Shown piece after piece: positions 24,017-31,653 of a DNA stretch of 64,000 bases. Source of the stretch: Myxococcus stipitatus (lineage in GTDB: Bacteria; Myxococcota; Myxococcia; Myxococcales; Myxococcaceae); the NCBI RefSeq assembly GCF_037414475.1, contig NZ_CP147913.1:4772001-4836000 (forward strand). Reading direction: 5' to 3'. Both the position numbers and the translations under genes were made by a program. The notes under the pieces were generated by a model, which saw nothing but the letters and a program-made list of their open reading frames with translations, had not been told where the DNA came from and made no database searches. Each line of letters begins with the position of its first letter. Positions within the stretch are counted from its first letter, which is position 1.

Positions 24017-25139
24017 CCCACCTGTCCACAGAACCCGGGCAAGCTCAAGGGGCCATCAGGGAAAACCATCCGGCTCCCGTCGCTCGCCGTGATGCCGGAA
24101 GGCGTTGAGCACCGGCGTTGCGTGCGCACCGTCAACCACACTAAGGAGGGGACCGTCGCTCGCCGTGATGCCGGAAGGCGTTGAGCACTACAGGGTGATT
24201 TGTTGGGAGTCGTCGTCAGTCGGCCCCGTCGCTCGCCGTGATGCCGGAAGGCGTTGAGCACTGGACGCCCAGTTTGTGCGGGACCTCCAAGGGTCCGTCG
24301 CTCGCCGTGATGCCGGAAGGCGTTGAGCACGTCGCGGAGGGTGGTGGGCGCGACACGAGCACTCTGACCGTCGCTCGCCGTGATGCCGGAAGGCGTTGAG
24401 CACTTGGTCTTGATGGCCTTGCGAATCTCCGCGAGGCGCCCGTCGCTCGCCGTGATGCCGGAAGGCGTTGAGCACCCATGACGAGCGAACGTGTTGAGAT
24501 TCATTCGCGCAAACCTTCGCTCGCCGTGATGCGGGAAGGCGTTGAGCACACGAAGCCGAAGATGGGCTTGTAGTTGACGAGAACCGTCGCTCGCCGTGAT
24601 GCCGGAAGGCGTTGAGCACAGCGGCTGCCAGCCGTCAGCAGCGAGCCGCTTCCGCTGTCGCTCGCCGAGATGCCGGAAGGCGTTGAGCACTACAGGTCCG
24701 TGTCCGACTTGAACGCCTCGCACGCCGTCGTTCGCCGTGATGCCGGAAGGCGTTGAGCACCAGGCGCCACGAGCGGCATGTTGCAGGCCCCCACCCGTCG
24801 TTCGCCGAGATGCCGGAAGGCGTTGAGCACGAGGAGCGGCGCGATTCGGTACGCCCAGCTCCTGGAACCGTCGCTCGCCGAGATGCCGGAAGGCGTTGAG
24901 CACTACGTCGTCCAGATGGTGTTTCCGGCCATGATGAGCCGTCGCTCGCCGTGATGCCGGAAGGCGTTGAGCACGTCATGCCCGTGTACGGGAGGCCCTT
25001 GTTATCGGCCGTCGCTCGCCGTGATGCCGGAAGGCGTTGAGCACGCGAGACTTCACATGGCACAATGATGCGCCTCGCCGTCGCTCGCAGTGGTTCCGGG
25101 AGGCGTTGAGCACCACGCGAACTCCGCCAACTTCTCTGA

Positions 25140-25280
25140 ACCTGGACCCGCCTCCAAGCGGCTGTGCGCACCTGTAGAACCACGGAGACCTGTCGCGTCC
25201 GGTTGTTGAATGAACTCGCGAAGATCGCCGACGAGTTGCTTTCACCGGGCACGGAGTTGCGCGGCTTCATCGTGAAGTAG
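25140..25280 (+). pseudogene. 3' fragment of an AHH-type nuclease toxin gene
   Basis: The frame ending at TAG 25278 is open back only to 25140 and encodes about 46 residues: RLQAAVRTCRTTETCRVRLL then NELAKIADELLSPGTELRGF. This resembles the C-terminal end of AHH-domain (HNH-like) toxins of myxobacteria, which finish in a two-Cys segment and an L..E-L-K-x-IA-x-EL-x-x-PG-x-x-L helix. The catalytic AHH motif itself is missing, replaced by the CRISPR trailer 26 bp upstream. It directly precedes an Imm11 gene, its expected partner. Confidence 0.6.
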
Positions 25281-25289
25281 GAGGGCAGG

Positions 25290-25877
25290 GTGGAACGGAA
25301 CTTCTATTGGGTGAACATCGCGGATGTGCCTCAGTGGTACCTCTCGACACCTGTGCCCGCCTCTGGCGGAACGTTCGAGGAGCCGTGGATGTTCGGAGAG
25401 GGGACCTCCCTTCCGGACCCTGGGCCCACCAAGGTTCGGGTGCGAGGCCCAGGCCAGAAACGCTCCTTTGTGTTTGCGGGCGTCGAGCGCACGCCCATCG
25501 TCAACGAAGCCGTCGCGAACGTTTTCAGGGCACTCGCTCCCGACGACGTTCAACTGTTTCCGGTGTCGGTCGAGTCGGCGTCCGAGCCGTACTTCATTGT
25601 CAATGCACGCAAGCTCATTGATTGCATTGATGAAGCCAGATGCCGGGAGATTCAGCACTACGCTGATGCCGACCCCTTCCCTGAATACGCAGGGCAGTTC
25701 CGGTGGATTCAGGGCCTGCGCATCGACCCCGCGAAGACCGAGGGCGCGCATGTCTTGAGGCCCATGAAGTTCAAGACCGCGTTCATTGTCTCGGAGGCGG
25801 TCAAGATTGCGCTCGAAGGGGCAGGAAATCTTGGGGTGTCGTTCGAGCGTGTGACCGAACCTCACGAACTCCACTGA
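25290..25877 (+). CDS. Imm11/DUF1629-family immunity protein
   Basis: 195 residues from a GTG behind a strong aggagg site. Features of the Imm11 (DUF1629) family: PIVNEAVANVF and DDVQLFPVSVE in the first half, YFIVNARKLIDCIDE, then LRIDPAKTEGAHVLRPMKFK with a terminal SEAVKIALEGAGNLGVSFE helix. Such proteins neutralise a toxin encoded just upstream. Here the toxin is only a fragment, so this is an orphan immunity gene, intact by sequence. It lies between the end of array 2 and a fossil repeat. Confidence 0.75.
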   Translation: MERNFYWVNIADVPQWYLSTPVPASGGTFEEPWMFGEGTSLPDPGPTKVRVRGPGQKRSFVFAGVERTPIVNEAVANVFRALAPDDVQLFPVSVESASEPYFIVNARKLIDCIDEARCREIQHYADADPFPEYAGQFRWIQGLRIDPAKTEGAHVLRPMKFKTAFIVSEAVKIALEGAGNLGVSFERVTEPHELH

Positions 25878-25883
25878 CGGTCG

Positions 25884-25919
25884 ACGTTTCTCGCCGTGCC
25901 GCCCTCGGGCGTTGAGCAC
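25884..25919 (+). repeat. Fossil CRISPR repeat beyond the immunity gene
   Basis: A 36-nt stretch starting acgtttctcgccgtg and ending gcgttgagcac matches the array 2 repeat at 27 of 36 positions without gaps, including the last 12. It begins 6 bp after the Imm11 stop. It implies that the toxin-immunity pair came to lie within, or split, the old end of the array. Confidence 0.6.
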
Positions 25920-26210
25920 AGCACTGCCTGGTCCTCGAGGTCCTCCCTCGAACCACCGTCTTCCCAATCGCAATCCCTGCCGCGATTGGCAACGCTTGCC
26001 TCCATTTCCACCTCAGTCCCGGCAACCCTTGCCATTCCCTCACGTCCCGGCCCTCTGCGGGGCCGCTGGCACTCGGGTTGCTCTGCCCGGGCTCGCTCCG
26101 TCACTCGGGGCCGCATGGTGCGGCATCCAGGCTCGGAGCCCCCTCGGCCATGCTTGGCGGACTGTCGCTTCGCTCGCGCATGGCTGTCTTTGAAAGGACC
26201 GGGTTTCTCC

Positions 26211-27056
26211 ATGCACTCACCCTCTTGGCCCTCCGTGCGCAACCTCCTCTTCGCCCTCCCGCTCGCCACCTTCACCGTCGCCTGTGGTGGCGAAGGCATC
26301 GAGCCCGACTCTCCGCAGGCAGCGTCCCCCGCCGTCACCGATGAGGCCATCGGCCAGACCGCGCAACAGATCACTGTTGAAGCCCCTCATACGTGGCGCA
26401 CCAACCAGCCCGAATCCATTTACGCGTCCCTCGGCTCCTCCACCAACCGCACCTGCTTCCTCTCCGCCCTCGGCGGCAACCTCCAACCTGCCCCTGGCAG
26501 CCTCGAGTGGGGTATGGCCGGTGCCCTCATGTACGCGGGCGAGTGGAAGGTCTTCGTCAGCCAGACCTTCAACACCGCCCTGTCCACCACCGTCCAGTGC
26601 GTCACCACCGCCGCCAACCGCACCGCCGAGGTCGTCTGGTACAACGGCCAGGCCGCCAAGCTCCTCGGCGCCGTGACGGCCGACCGCCGCTGCTTCCTCA
26701 CTCGGATCGAGGGCGCCGGGGGCTTCGACTCCACCTCCGACTACGTCCGCGTCTGGAATGACGGCCTCAACTGGTACCTCGGCGGTGACCTCGCCGACGA
26801 GGGCGGCGCCCGCGCCATGTGCGTCGACATCCCCGAGGACCATGGCAGCTGGGGCTGGAGCACCGGCGCGAGCGACAAGACCGTCAGCCTCGCCTACAAC
26901 CCCGGCGGCATCGCCTGCTTCCTCCACAGCCTCGGTGGCAACTTCAACCAGAACAACTACGGGGACGGCGTGAGCGTCGACTACAACGCCGGCACTCGCA
27001 CCTGGGAGATGAACGTCTCCCCGTACAAGCGCGGCGGGGCCAGCTGCGTCAAGTAA
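26211..27056 (+). CDS. Cysteine-rich lipoprotein with three internal repeats
   Basis: 281 residues. Start at ATG 26211, giving a lipoprotein signal with NLLFALPLATFTVAC. The mature protein holds three related modules of about 60-70 residues, each opening CFL (CFLSALGGN, CFLTRIEGA, CFLHSLGGN), containing a V-x-W or W-x-x-N core, and closing CV (VQCVTT, AMCVDI, ASCVK). Each module thus brings two cysteines, suggesting one disulphide each on the outer-membrane surface. I do not recognise the family or a catalytic motif; repeated beta modules suggest binding. A hairpin terminator follows, and a decayed tandem copy lies next to it. Confidence 0.75.
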   Translation: MHSPSWPSVRNLLFALPLATFTVACGGEGIEPDSPQAASPAVTDEAIGQTAQQITVEAPHTWRTNQPESIYASLGSSTNRTCFLSALGGNLQPAPGSLEWGMAGALMYAGEWKVFVSQTFNTALSTTVQCVTTAANRTAEVVWYNGQAAKLLGAVTADRRCFLTRIEGAGGFDSTSDYVRVWNDGLNWYLGGDLADEGGARAMCVDIPEDHGSWGWSTGASDKTVSLAYNPGGIACFLHSLGGNFNQNNYGDGVSVDYNAGTRTWEMNVSPYKRGGASCVK

Positions 27057-27073
27057 TCCCTTTCAACCCAAGA

Positions 27074-27100
27074 CCTGGGCTCGTCTTTCGCGGGCCCAGG
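27074..27100 (+). terminator. Hairpin terminator of the first lipoprotein unit
   Basis: CCTGGGCTCG, loop tcttt, CGCGGGCCCAGG; 18 bp after the stop codon. There is no long U-tract (cccctctccc follows), so termination strength is uncertain. The same hairpin recurs after the duplicated copy. Confidence 0.6.
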
Positions 27101-27357
27101 CCCCTCTCCCAGACACCTTTCACCGCATTCAAAAGCGCAAGCCCTGCCCCGACCGGCAACCCTTGCCTCCCCATTCACGGCAATTCTTGCCTTTCCCCCA
27201 CGGCCCCTCCCTCTGTGGGGCCACTGGCATTCGGGTTGCTCTACCCGGGCTCACTCCGTGACTCGGACCCGCATGGTGCGGTGTCCCGGCTCGGCCATGC
27301 TCGGCGTGCTGCCGCTTCGCTCGCGCATGGCTGTCATTGAAAGAACCGGGTCTCTCC

Positions 27358-28170
27358 TTGCACTCCTCCGTGCGCAACCTCCTGTTCGCCCTCCCGCTCG
27401 CCACCTTCACCGCCGCCTGTGGCGGTGAGGCCCTCGAGTCCGACGTTCCTCTCCGATGAGGCGGTCGGCCAGTCCGAGCAGCAGGTCACCCTCCACGGCC
27501 CGTACACGTGGCGCACCGACCAGAACGGTTACATCTCCACGTCCATCGGCACCGCCACCAACCGCACCTGCTTCCTCACGGGAGTGGTCGGCAACCTCCA
27601 ACCGCCCACGGGTAGCAGCACCTGGGGCAGCACCGGTACGTTCGTCTTCGCGGGCGACTGGTACATCTTCGTCAACCACAACTTCAGCAAGTGGCTGGGC
27701 ACCACCGTCGAGTGCGTGACCACCGCCACCAACAGGACCGCGGAGTTCACCTGGTACAAGGACCAGCCCGCCAAGCTCCTCGGCGCCGTGACGGCCAACC
27801 GCCGCTGCTTCCTCACCATGATTGAGACCGCCGGCGCCTTTGACTCCACCTCAGAGTATGTCCGCGTCTGGAATGACGGCCTCAACTGGTACCTCGGTGG
27901 CAACCTCGCCAGCGCGGGCGGCGGTCGCGCCATGTGCGTCGACATCCCCGAGGACCACGGCGGCTGGCAGTGGATCTCCGGCTCCGTCGGCATGAGCCAG
28001 AACCTCGCCTTGACCCGGGTGGCATCGGCTGCTTCCTCTCCGGCCTCGGCGGCCGCTTCAACCAGGACAGCGCCACGGATGGCTTGACCGTCGACTACAA
28101 CGCCGGCACCCGCACCTGGGAGATGACGCTCTCCCCCGCCAAGCGCGGCTGGGCCAACTGCGTCAAGTAA
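27358..28170 (+). pseudogene. Frameshifted second copy of the cysteine-rich lipoprotein gene
   Basis: Homologous to the 26211-27056 product along its length. The signal part (VRNLLFALPLATFTAACGG) starts with TTG where the intact copy has ATG and runs to a stop near 27460. The body (SDEAVGQSEQQVTL to GSVGMSQNLAL) is in the next frame. A second one-base deletion near 28010-28015 shifts the end (GGIGCFLSGLGG to WANCVK) into a third segment. All three modules and cysteines remain readable, so decay is recent. It cannot make a full protein unless the sequence contains errors. Confidence 0.85.
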
Positions 28171-28188
28171 TCCCTTTCACATCCACGC

Positions 28189-28217
28189 CCTGGGCTCGCG
28201 TCTACAGCGGGCCCAGG
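28189..28217. terminator. Hairpin terminator between converging genes
   Basis: CCTGGGCTCGCG, loop, CGGGCCCAGG. It is the second copy of the hairpin at 27074 and overlaps the stop codon of the converging esterase gene, so it may serve both strands. Confidence 0.55.
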
Positions 28218-29131
28218 TCTCTTCCCCAGATATCTCTCACCGCGCCCAGGTCGTCGAATCCACACCCCGACGCCCCCGCGATGACCGTCTCCACCAACGG
28301 AAACGAATACCCCTGGTACGCCGCGATGCTCGCCCGGATCTCCGCCAACGCCGGGTCCCTGTCTCCATACACATAGAACAACCGCGTCGAGCCCCGCTGC
28401 TCCGGCCGGCTGCCGTCCCACTCCAACGTCCCACTCCACGACACCGCCCCGCCACACCCCAACGCATGGATGCCTCGGAACCGGTTCCCATACCGCGGTA
28501 AGAAACTCGCCGTCAGGAACACCGAGCCCCCCGCTGAACCGCCGAACAAGATGGGCTCGTTCACGATGTCCCATCGCTTGCGGAGAGTGTCGATGACCTC
28601 CGCCAGCGCACTCGCGTTCTCTCCCGCGAGGTCTCGGTCCGTCTCCGTCGGTGTCCCCGCGCACGTCGTCAACGACGGCCTCGTCCACCACGCACACCGG
28701 TTGGGCGCCAACGCCGACACGTAGAGCGTCTCGTTCACGTACGCCCACGGCGCATGAACACGCGGCGCTTCGTCCCTCGTGTGCGCCCGTGCTCCGTCCC
28801 CGTGCAGATAGATGGCCAGCCGCACCGGGTTCGGAACAATCCCTCCGCGTGGCTCGACAATCTTCAGCTCCACCCCCGCCACCCGCGCCACACAGTACGC
28901 ATACGTCTGGCTGCCCGACGTCACCGTCCCCGTGCTGTCACACGGCAACTTCCCCGCACCTCCCGAGCTCGTCGACGACCCTCCATCCGTGCCCGCATCG
29001 ACTCCACCGTCGACTCCCGCATCCGTGCCTGCGTCCACCCCTCCATCTGGTGGAACACTGGGAGGCACCGGGTCCTCGGAGCACGCGGCGAGCGACACCA
29101 CGAGCACGGCTGCAATGAGTCGTCGGTCCAT
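28202..29131 (-). CDS. Lipoprotein alpha/beta-hydrolase (esterase/depolymerase-like)
   Basis: 309 residues. Signal MDRRLIAAVLVVSLAAC gives a lipid-anchored start, followed by a Gly/Asp/Thr linker (PPDGGVDAGTDAG...) common in myxobacterial surface proteins. The catalytic domain has an oxyanion strand RLAIYLHGDGA, the nucleophile elbow FGGSAGGS, and a terminal GASGCGFDD. An acid is likely in YGDRDPAL. Resembles secreted carboxylesterases and polyhydroxybutyrate depolymerases; substrate unknown. It is divergent from the amidase gene. Confidence 0.75.
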   Translation of the reverse strand: MDRRLIAAVLVVSLAACSEDPVPPSVPPDGGVDAGTDAGVDGGVDAGTDGGSSTSSGGAGKLPCDSTGTVTSGSQTYAYCVARVAGVELKIVEPRGGIVPNPVRLAIYLHGDGARAHTRDEAPRVHAPWAYVNETLYVSALAPNRCAWWTRPSLTTCAGTPTETDRDLAGENASALAEVIDTLRKRWDIVNEPILFGGSAGGSVFLTASFLPRYGNRFRGIHALGCGGAVSWSGTLEWDGSRPEQRGSTRLFYVYGDRDPALAEIRASIAAYQGYSFPLVETVIAGASGCGFDDLGAVRDIWGRDLGPL

Positions 29132-29291
29132 GGCTTGCCTCCAACGCCAATGCCCAAGGCCTGTCTCCGAAGGCTACCGCGCCCCTTCGCGCTCCAGCTC
29201 CGCGGGGCCCGAGGCCCTGTTGAACACTCTCCAGATGACGTCGCTGCAATGTCACATCCACGGTGATGCTCGCGGCGCCGCAACGATTGAT

Positions 29292-29351
29292 GGGTGAATC
29301 ACCCGCCCTCTTTCTTTCGGAGAAAGAGCAACTCACGAAAAGAGGAGGGCG
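29292..29351. promoter_or_regulatory. Nested hairpins in the esterase-amidase divergent region
   Basis: A dyad GGGTGaatCACCC (29292-29304), then a perfect 8-bp hairpin CTCTTTCT-ttcgg-AGAAAGAG (29308-29328) enclosed by CGCCCTC...GAGGGCG (29304-29351). It ends 39 bp before the amidase ATG. It could be a 5'-UTR structure or an operator pair. The rest of the 259-bp divergent gap (29132-29390) shows no gene. Confidence 0.45.
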
Positions 29352-29390
29352 ATAACCCAGCAAGTCGTTTGCTCGCCCTGGAGGCTCTCC

Positions 29391-30152
29391 ATGGTCGCCC
29401 CCCTTCAGCGGTCCAGTCAGAACACGCTCGTGCGCCCGCTCTCGTCCGAGGAGCCGCGCCCGCAGCCCAAGCCCACTCCCGGCTTCACGCCCCGGCCGGA
29501 CACCTTCGAGCCCTCGCAGGCTCAGGCCACGCCGTCGCCCCGCCCAGGCCCGTCACCCACGGCGCCTCGGCCTCCCGCGCCGCTGACGCCCGTGTCGATG
29601 GACCCGACCAACCCCACGCCGGCCATGGTCGTCCGCCCCTCGGAGAACTTCAATGACAGGCCCAACGGCGTCCAGAGCATCGACTCCATCGTCCTGCACC
29701 ACACCGCGGACCCCTCGGATTCGAGCAGCCTGGAGACACTGACCGGCAAGCCCGAGTCCTTCATGGGCTGGCTCAAGGACAAGTACAAGAAGCTCACCGG
29801 GAGCGGCGACGTCAGCTCGCACTACGTCATCGGCAAGGACGGCACCATCTACCAGCTCGTCGCCGACGAGAAGCGCGCGTGGCACGCAGGTGAAGGCTCA
29901 CTGCCCGGCAAGCCCGGGGATGTGAACGACCGCTCGATTGGCATTGAAATCGTCAACGAGGGCGACGGGAAGGACGGCTACACCGAGGCTCAATACAAGG
30001 CGCTCGAGCAGCTCGTCCCCTATCTGTCCAAGCGCTACAACATCCCCAGCGAGAACCTGGTCGGCCACAAGGAGGTCTCCGAAAGGAAGCACGACCCCTC
30101 GCCCAACTTCGACTTCGACCGCATCCGCCGCGCCAATGACTCCTGGCGCTGA
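29391..30152 (+). CDS. N-acetylmuramoyl-L-alanine amidase (Amidase_2)
   Basis: 253 residues, start behind a good ggagg site. The first ~80 residues are Pro-rich and disordered with no obvious signal peptide. The amidase domain starts SIDSIVLHHTADPSDSS (first zinc His), continues SSHYVIGKDGTIYQLV, AWHAGEG (second His region), RSIGIEIVNEG and ends VGHKEVSERKHDPSP with the last zinc His and a Lys/Asp pair. It cleaves the amide bond between muramic acid and the stem peptide. Export route is not evident, so it could be intracellular recycling, lysis or delivery by another secretion system. Confidence 0.88.
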   Translation: MVAPLQRSSQNTLVRPLSSEEPRPQPKPTPGFTPRPDTFEPSQAQATPSPRPGPSPTAPRPPAPLTPVSMDPTNPTPAMVVRPSENFNDRPNGVQSIDSIVLHHTADPSDSSSLETLTGKPESFMGWLKDKYKKLTGSGDVSSHYVIGKDGTIYQLVADEKRAWHAGEGSLPGKPGDVNDRSIGIEIVNEGDGKDGYTEAQYKALEQLVPYLSKRYNIPSENLVGHKEVSERKHDPSPNFDFDRIRRANDSWR

Positions 30153-30218
30153 GCCGGACCTCCCGGGCCCGAGGCGAACCTCGTCACCCCGGCCCGAGTC
30201 ACCCGCGTGTCCTCGCGC

Positions 30219-30872
30219 TCACAACCCCGTCGCCGCCACCTCGCTCCACAGACTGTCTCCCTCGAGCACCGTGTTCAGCGGGGCCCGCTTCTCGGCCACG
30301 CGCAGCAGCACCGCGGCGAGCTGGTCGATGTGGATGGGGCGCAGCCCTCCCAGCAGCGGCAGCTTCGCCAGCATCCCCAGCAGCGCGGGCGGCTGGTGAT
30401 ACTCCCCCTCGAACGCGGGCGGACGCACCACCGTCCAGGCGATTCCGCTCTCGCGCACCAGCCGCTCCGCCTCCGCCTTCGCCTTCAGGTACTCACCCAC
30501 CGGCCGCCCCGCGCCCATCGAGCTCAGCAGCACGATGTGGTCCACACCCACGCGCTTCGCCGCCTCCACGAGCTGCCGCGTCGTGCCGATATCACTCGAC
30601 TCGTACGTGTCTCCCGCCGCGAAGCGCTTGCGCATCGTCCCGATGAGTTGAAGCACCGTCGTGCTCCCTTTCATCGCCTCCGCGAGCGGCTCGCCACTGG
30701 CCAGCTCCACCACCGCCTTGCGTGGCCAGCTCTTCGCGGGCTCCGTCTCCGCGCTCTTGGGCCGCACATGCGCAATCAACGGCACGTCTCGCGCCAGGGC
30801 CTGTTTCACCACGTTGCGCCCTGTCGCCCCCGTGGCTCCGGCGACGAAGAGAAGGCGGGATGGCTGCGTCAT
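30219..30872 (-). CDS. NAD(P)-binding epimerase-like protein (NmrA/atypical SDR)
   Basis: 217 residues from the Met of MTQPSRLLFVAGATGATG; an upstream in-frame extension is not supported. Rossmann motif GATGATG binds NAD(P). Then STTVLQLIGTM, VLLSSMGAG near the active-site region, YLKAKAEAE in place of the YxxxK, and TVVRPPAFEG. It belongs to the NmrA/YwnB-type atypical SDRs, which act as redox sensors or small-molecule reductases. Substrate unknown. It is transcribed towards the amidase gene (67-bp gap). Confidence 0.82.
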   Translation of the reverse strand: MTQPSRLLFVAGATGATGRNVVKQALARDVPLIAHVRPKSAETEPAKSWPRKAVVELASGEPLAEAMKGSTTVLQLIGTMRKRFAAGDTYESSDIGTTRQLVEAAKRVGVDHIVLLSSMGAGRPVGEYLKAKAEAERLVRESGIAWTVVRPPAFEGEYHQPPALLGMLAKLPLLGGLRPIHIDQLAAVLLRVAEKRAPLNTVLEGDSLWSEVAATGL

Positions 30873-31060
30873 GCGGGAAGCTCCCTCGGGACAGATGAGG
30901 GGCCTCTCTTCAGCACACCCGCGCGGGCCTGCCCAGTCCGCTCCCTGGGTGCAACGCGAGGACTGCTTCAACACCGGGACAGATGTTCACGGGAGGATGC
31001 CGCACGTCACCTCGATTCTCGCAACCAGGTGGGTGCGAATCCCGCGGCCCTGGGGCTACC

Positions 31061-31615
31061 ATGACGCGCGACTTGGACACCCACGAGCCTCTCGTCTTCC
31101 CCCAGAGTTTCGAAGGACTCCTCCGCGCGCTGGGAGACCAGCTCGATGAGCGCTGCGTGGGCCGGCTCAAGCAGGTTGGCGTCGACGTGAAGGGGAAGCT
31201 CGCTCCCGCCTACCCCTTGGAGGTGTGGCTGGGCGCGCTCAAGGTGGCCGCCGATACCCTGGCCCCCCAGCTCCCCCTCGAAGAGGGCGCCGCCGTCGTG
31301 GGCCGCCGCTTCGTCGAGGGCTTCGGCGCCACCCTCATCGGCGGCGCGCTGCTCACCTCCGTGCGACTGTTGGGTCCTGAACGGATGTTGGCTCGCATGA
31401 CGCGCAACCTACGCACCGGCACCAACTACCTGGAGGCCACGCTGGAGGCCCAGGGGCCCGGGCGTTATGTGCTCACCTGCCGGCCCGTGGTGGTGGCGGG
31501 GTTCTATGTAGGACTCTTCCTCGCGGGGCTGGAGGCCAGCGGCGCTCGTCACCCCTCCGTGCAGGTCGTTCGTCGGGCGGGCGAGGAAGCCGTGTACGAC
31601 ATCGCCTGGACCTGA
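31061..31615 (+). CDS. DUF2378 (Mxa_TIGR02265-type) protein
   Basis: 184 residues from ATG 31061. The pattern LVFPQSFEGLLRALG, LAPAYPLEVW, AAVVGRRFVEGFGATLIGGAL and MTRNLRTGTNYLEATLE is that of the DUF2378 family, which is expanded in myxobacteria. It shares architecture with heme-NO-binding-like proteins, but no function is established. A stand-alone copy with no fused partner. It is followed at 38 bp by the ExoD-like gene and could be co-transcribed with it. Confidence 0.8.
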   Translation: MTRDLDTHEPLVFPQSFEGLLRALGDQLDERCVGRLKQVGVDVKGKLAPAYPLEVWLGALKVAADTLAPQLPLEEGAAVVGRRFVEGFGATLIGGALLTSVRLLGPERMLARMTRNLRTGTNYLEATLEAQGPGRYVLTCRPVVVAGFYVGLFLAGLEASGARHPSVQVVRRAGEEAVYDIAWT

Positions 31616-31653
31616 GCGCGACGCACCGGGCCGTGGTAGTCAACGCCACGCCC

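Larger units (their letters stand above)
22789..24047 (+). mobile_element. IS3-family insertion sequence in array 2
   Basis: About 1259 bp, TG...CA ended. Terminal inverted repeats: left TGAGCCTCCCCGGGTT then TTGTGGACA; right complement TGAGCTTGCCCGGGTT then CTGTGGACA. No direct repeat is visible at the ends, unlike the element in array 1, so flanking sequence was probably rearranged. It is a different element from that in array 1 (OrfB proteins clearly diverged) and lies in the opposite orientation. Confidence 0.85.
21175..25113 (+). CRISPR. CRISPR array 2: 36 repeats, interrupted by an IS
   Basis: The 36-nt repeat is the same as in array 1 except position 4 (ccgtcg instead of ccgccg). Twenty-one repeats run from 21175 to 22650; after a 1.4-kb interruption 15 more run from 24077 to 25113. 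Spacers are 33-40 nt. The first six repeats have the loop ccgggagg (the fourth also has gacgtt), repeats 7-35 mostly ccggaagg. Leader-distal copies decay: changes at 24514, 24655, 24725, 24795, 24868, and a badly altered last repeat (25078-25113). Orientation is plus strand, from the leader by cas2. Minus-strand ORFs through it are artefacts. Confidence 0.97.
25970..27100 (+). repeat. Tandem duplication, first unit (second unit 27137-28217)
   Basis: The lipoprotein gene, its ~240-bp upstream region and its downstream hairpin are all repeated in the next unit. The upstream blocks share stretches such as gcttcgctcgcgcatggctg and tgaaag-accgggt-tctcc. The second copy of the gene is frameshifted. 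The upstream region of each unit (25920-26210 and 27137-27357) contains no other gene. Confidence 0.8.

Noticed and set aside
25113-25280. Possible intact toxin gene before Imm11
   Set aside because: The frame closes at 25137 and the catalytic AHH segment is absent; only a 3' fragment remains.
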